From Saprospiraceae bacterium (GTDB lineage Bacteria; Bacteroidota; Bacteroidia; Chitinophagales; Saprospiraceae): DNA of 63,084 bases. The position numbers and the translations under genes are program-made. The stretch covers positions 1-63,084 of the forward strand of contig JAGQWZ010000463.1 of the NCBI GenBank assembly GCA_020436835.1, given 5' to 3'. How positions within the stretch are numbered: position 1 is the first letter of the stretch; every line of letters begins with the position of its first letter. Below the pieces are notes generated by a model. It was given only the letters and a program-made list of their open reading frames with translations. It did no database searches and was not told the origin of the DNA. This document shows, one piece after another, positions 62,926-63,084 of the stretch.

Positions 62926-63084
62926 ATGTCATTCAATTCGAACATATTTCAGGACCGGGTAATTACTTTATCATTGACCATTTTGGTGTTAATTATTGTC
63001 AGTAGTGTTATTTGGCCTCAACAATTTTTTTCACTGGAAAATCTCTCCCTGGTTTTATTAAATCTTTCCATTGACGCCATTGTG
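62926..63084 (+). CDS. Ribose-type ABC transporter permease (3' end outside window)
   Basis: Only the first 53 codons are visible, starting at the ATG 8 bases after the ATPase stop. They give a first membrane segment (ITLSLTILVLIIVSSVIWP) and FFSLENLSLVLLNLSIDAIV, which matches the N-terminus of RbsC-like permeases, where the next residues usually form a second helix. It belongs to the same operon. A substrate-binding protein and a D-apiose dehydrogenase may follow. Confidence 0.8.
   Translation, partial: MSFNSNIFQDRVITLSLTILVLIIVSSVIWPQQFFSLENLSLVLLNLSIDAIV

Noticed and set aside
1..63084. Mobile elements, CRISPR arrays, phage or toxin-antitoxin genes
   Set aside because: No transposase, integrase, terminal inverted repeat, spaced direct-repeat array or paired small toxin/antitoxin frame was found on either strand.

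Overview
The window reads as a chromosomal segment of a free-living member of the Bacteroidota. The signs are a type IX secretion (T9SS) C-terminal sorting domain on one protein, lipoprotein signals ending in SC/GC, many FtsX/MacB-type permeases, WYL, DinB and DUF1080 proteins, few Shine-Dalgarno sites, and at least one good match to the Bacteroidota promoter (TTG, 19 bp, TAnnTTTG). Coding density is high. I see no rRNA, tRNA, CRISPR, insertion sequence or phage gene.

Layout. 0-5 kb: signalling. The end of a hybrid histidine kinase/receiver/nucleotide cyclase, an ACT-domain protein, a NarL-type two-component pair, repeated TCCGTA elements and a small basic exported protein. 5-15 kb: two large FtsX-type permeases (one behind a PadR regulator), an exported aspartyl protease, a phosphotriesterase-like hydrolase with an esterase, and a bestrophin channel. 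15-18 kb: a minus-strand stress/repair block (GNAT, two DinB proteins, AlkC-type DNA glycosylase). 18-30 kb: an unusual pyruvate-kinase-like protein, a PafA phosphatase, a TPR histidine kinase, BNR/beta-propeller proteins, a cyclase-family lipoprotein and a WYL-DinB pair. 30-40 kb: carbohydrate-related genes (DUF1080, a DUF4038 apiosidase-like protein, a sulfatase, a GH78 rhamnosidase) around a large protein that joins a transglutaminase-like domain to an M20 amidohydrolase. 40-49 kb: a TolC/MFP/RND efflux operon, a PepSY-like protein and a PHA synthase.

49.7-63.1 kb: a run of genes all on the plus strand, which I take as the centre of interest. It holds a tripartite tricarboxylate-type transporter (TctCBA), a di-haem peroxidase, a RuBisCO-like protein, a DUF1537 acid-sugar kinase, a phosphogluconate-dehydrogenase-like oxidoreductase, a GH140-type apiosidase, an apionolactonase-like protein and a ribose-type ABC importer cut by the window end. 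Together these match the known D-apiose/D-apionate route: apiosidase releases apiose, ApnL opens the lactone, ApnO oxidises and isomerises apionate, OiaK phosphorylates, and a RuBisCO-like OiaX or OiaT cleaves the product. The D-apiose dehydrogenase is not in the window and may lie downstream. The cluster ties extracellular release of apiose (found in rhamnogalacturonan II and apiogalacturonan) to its uptake and breakdown, without a SusC/SusD pair in view. All functional assignments rest on motif reading, not on a database search.
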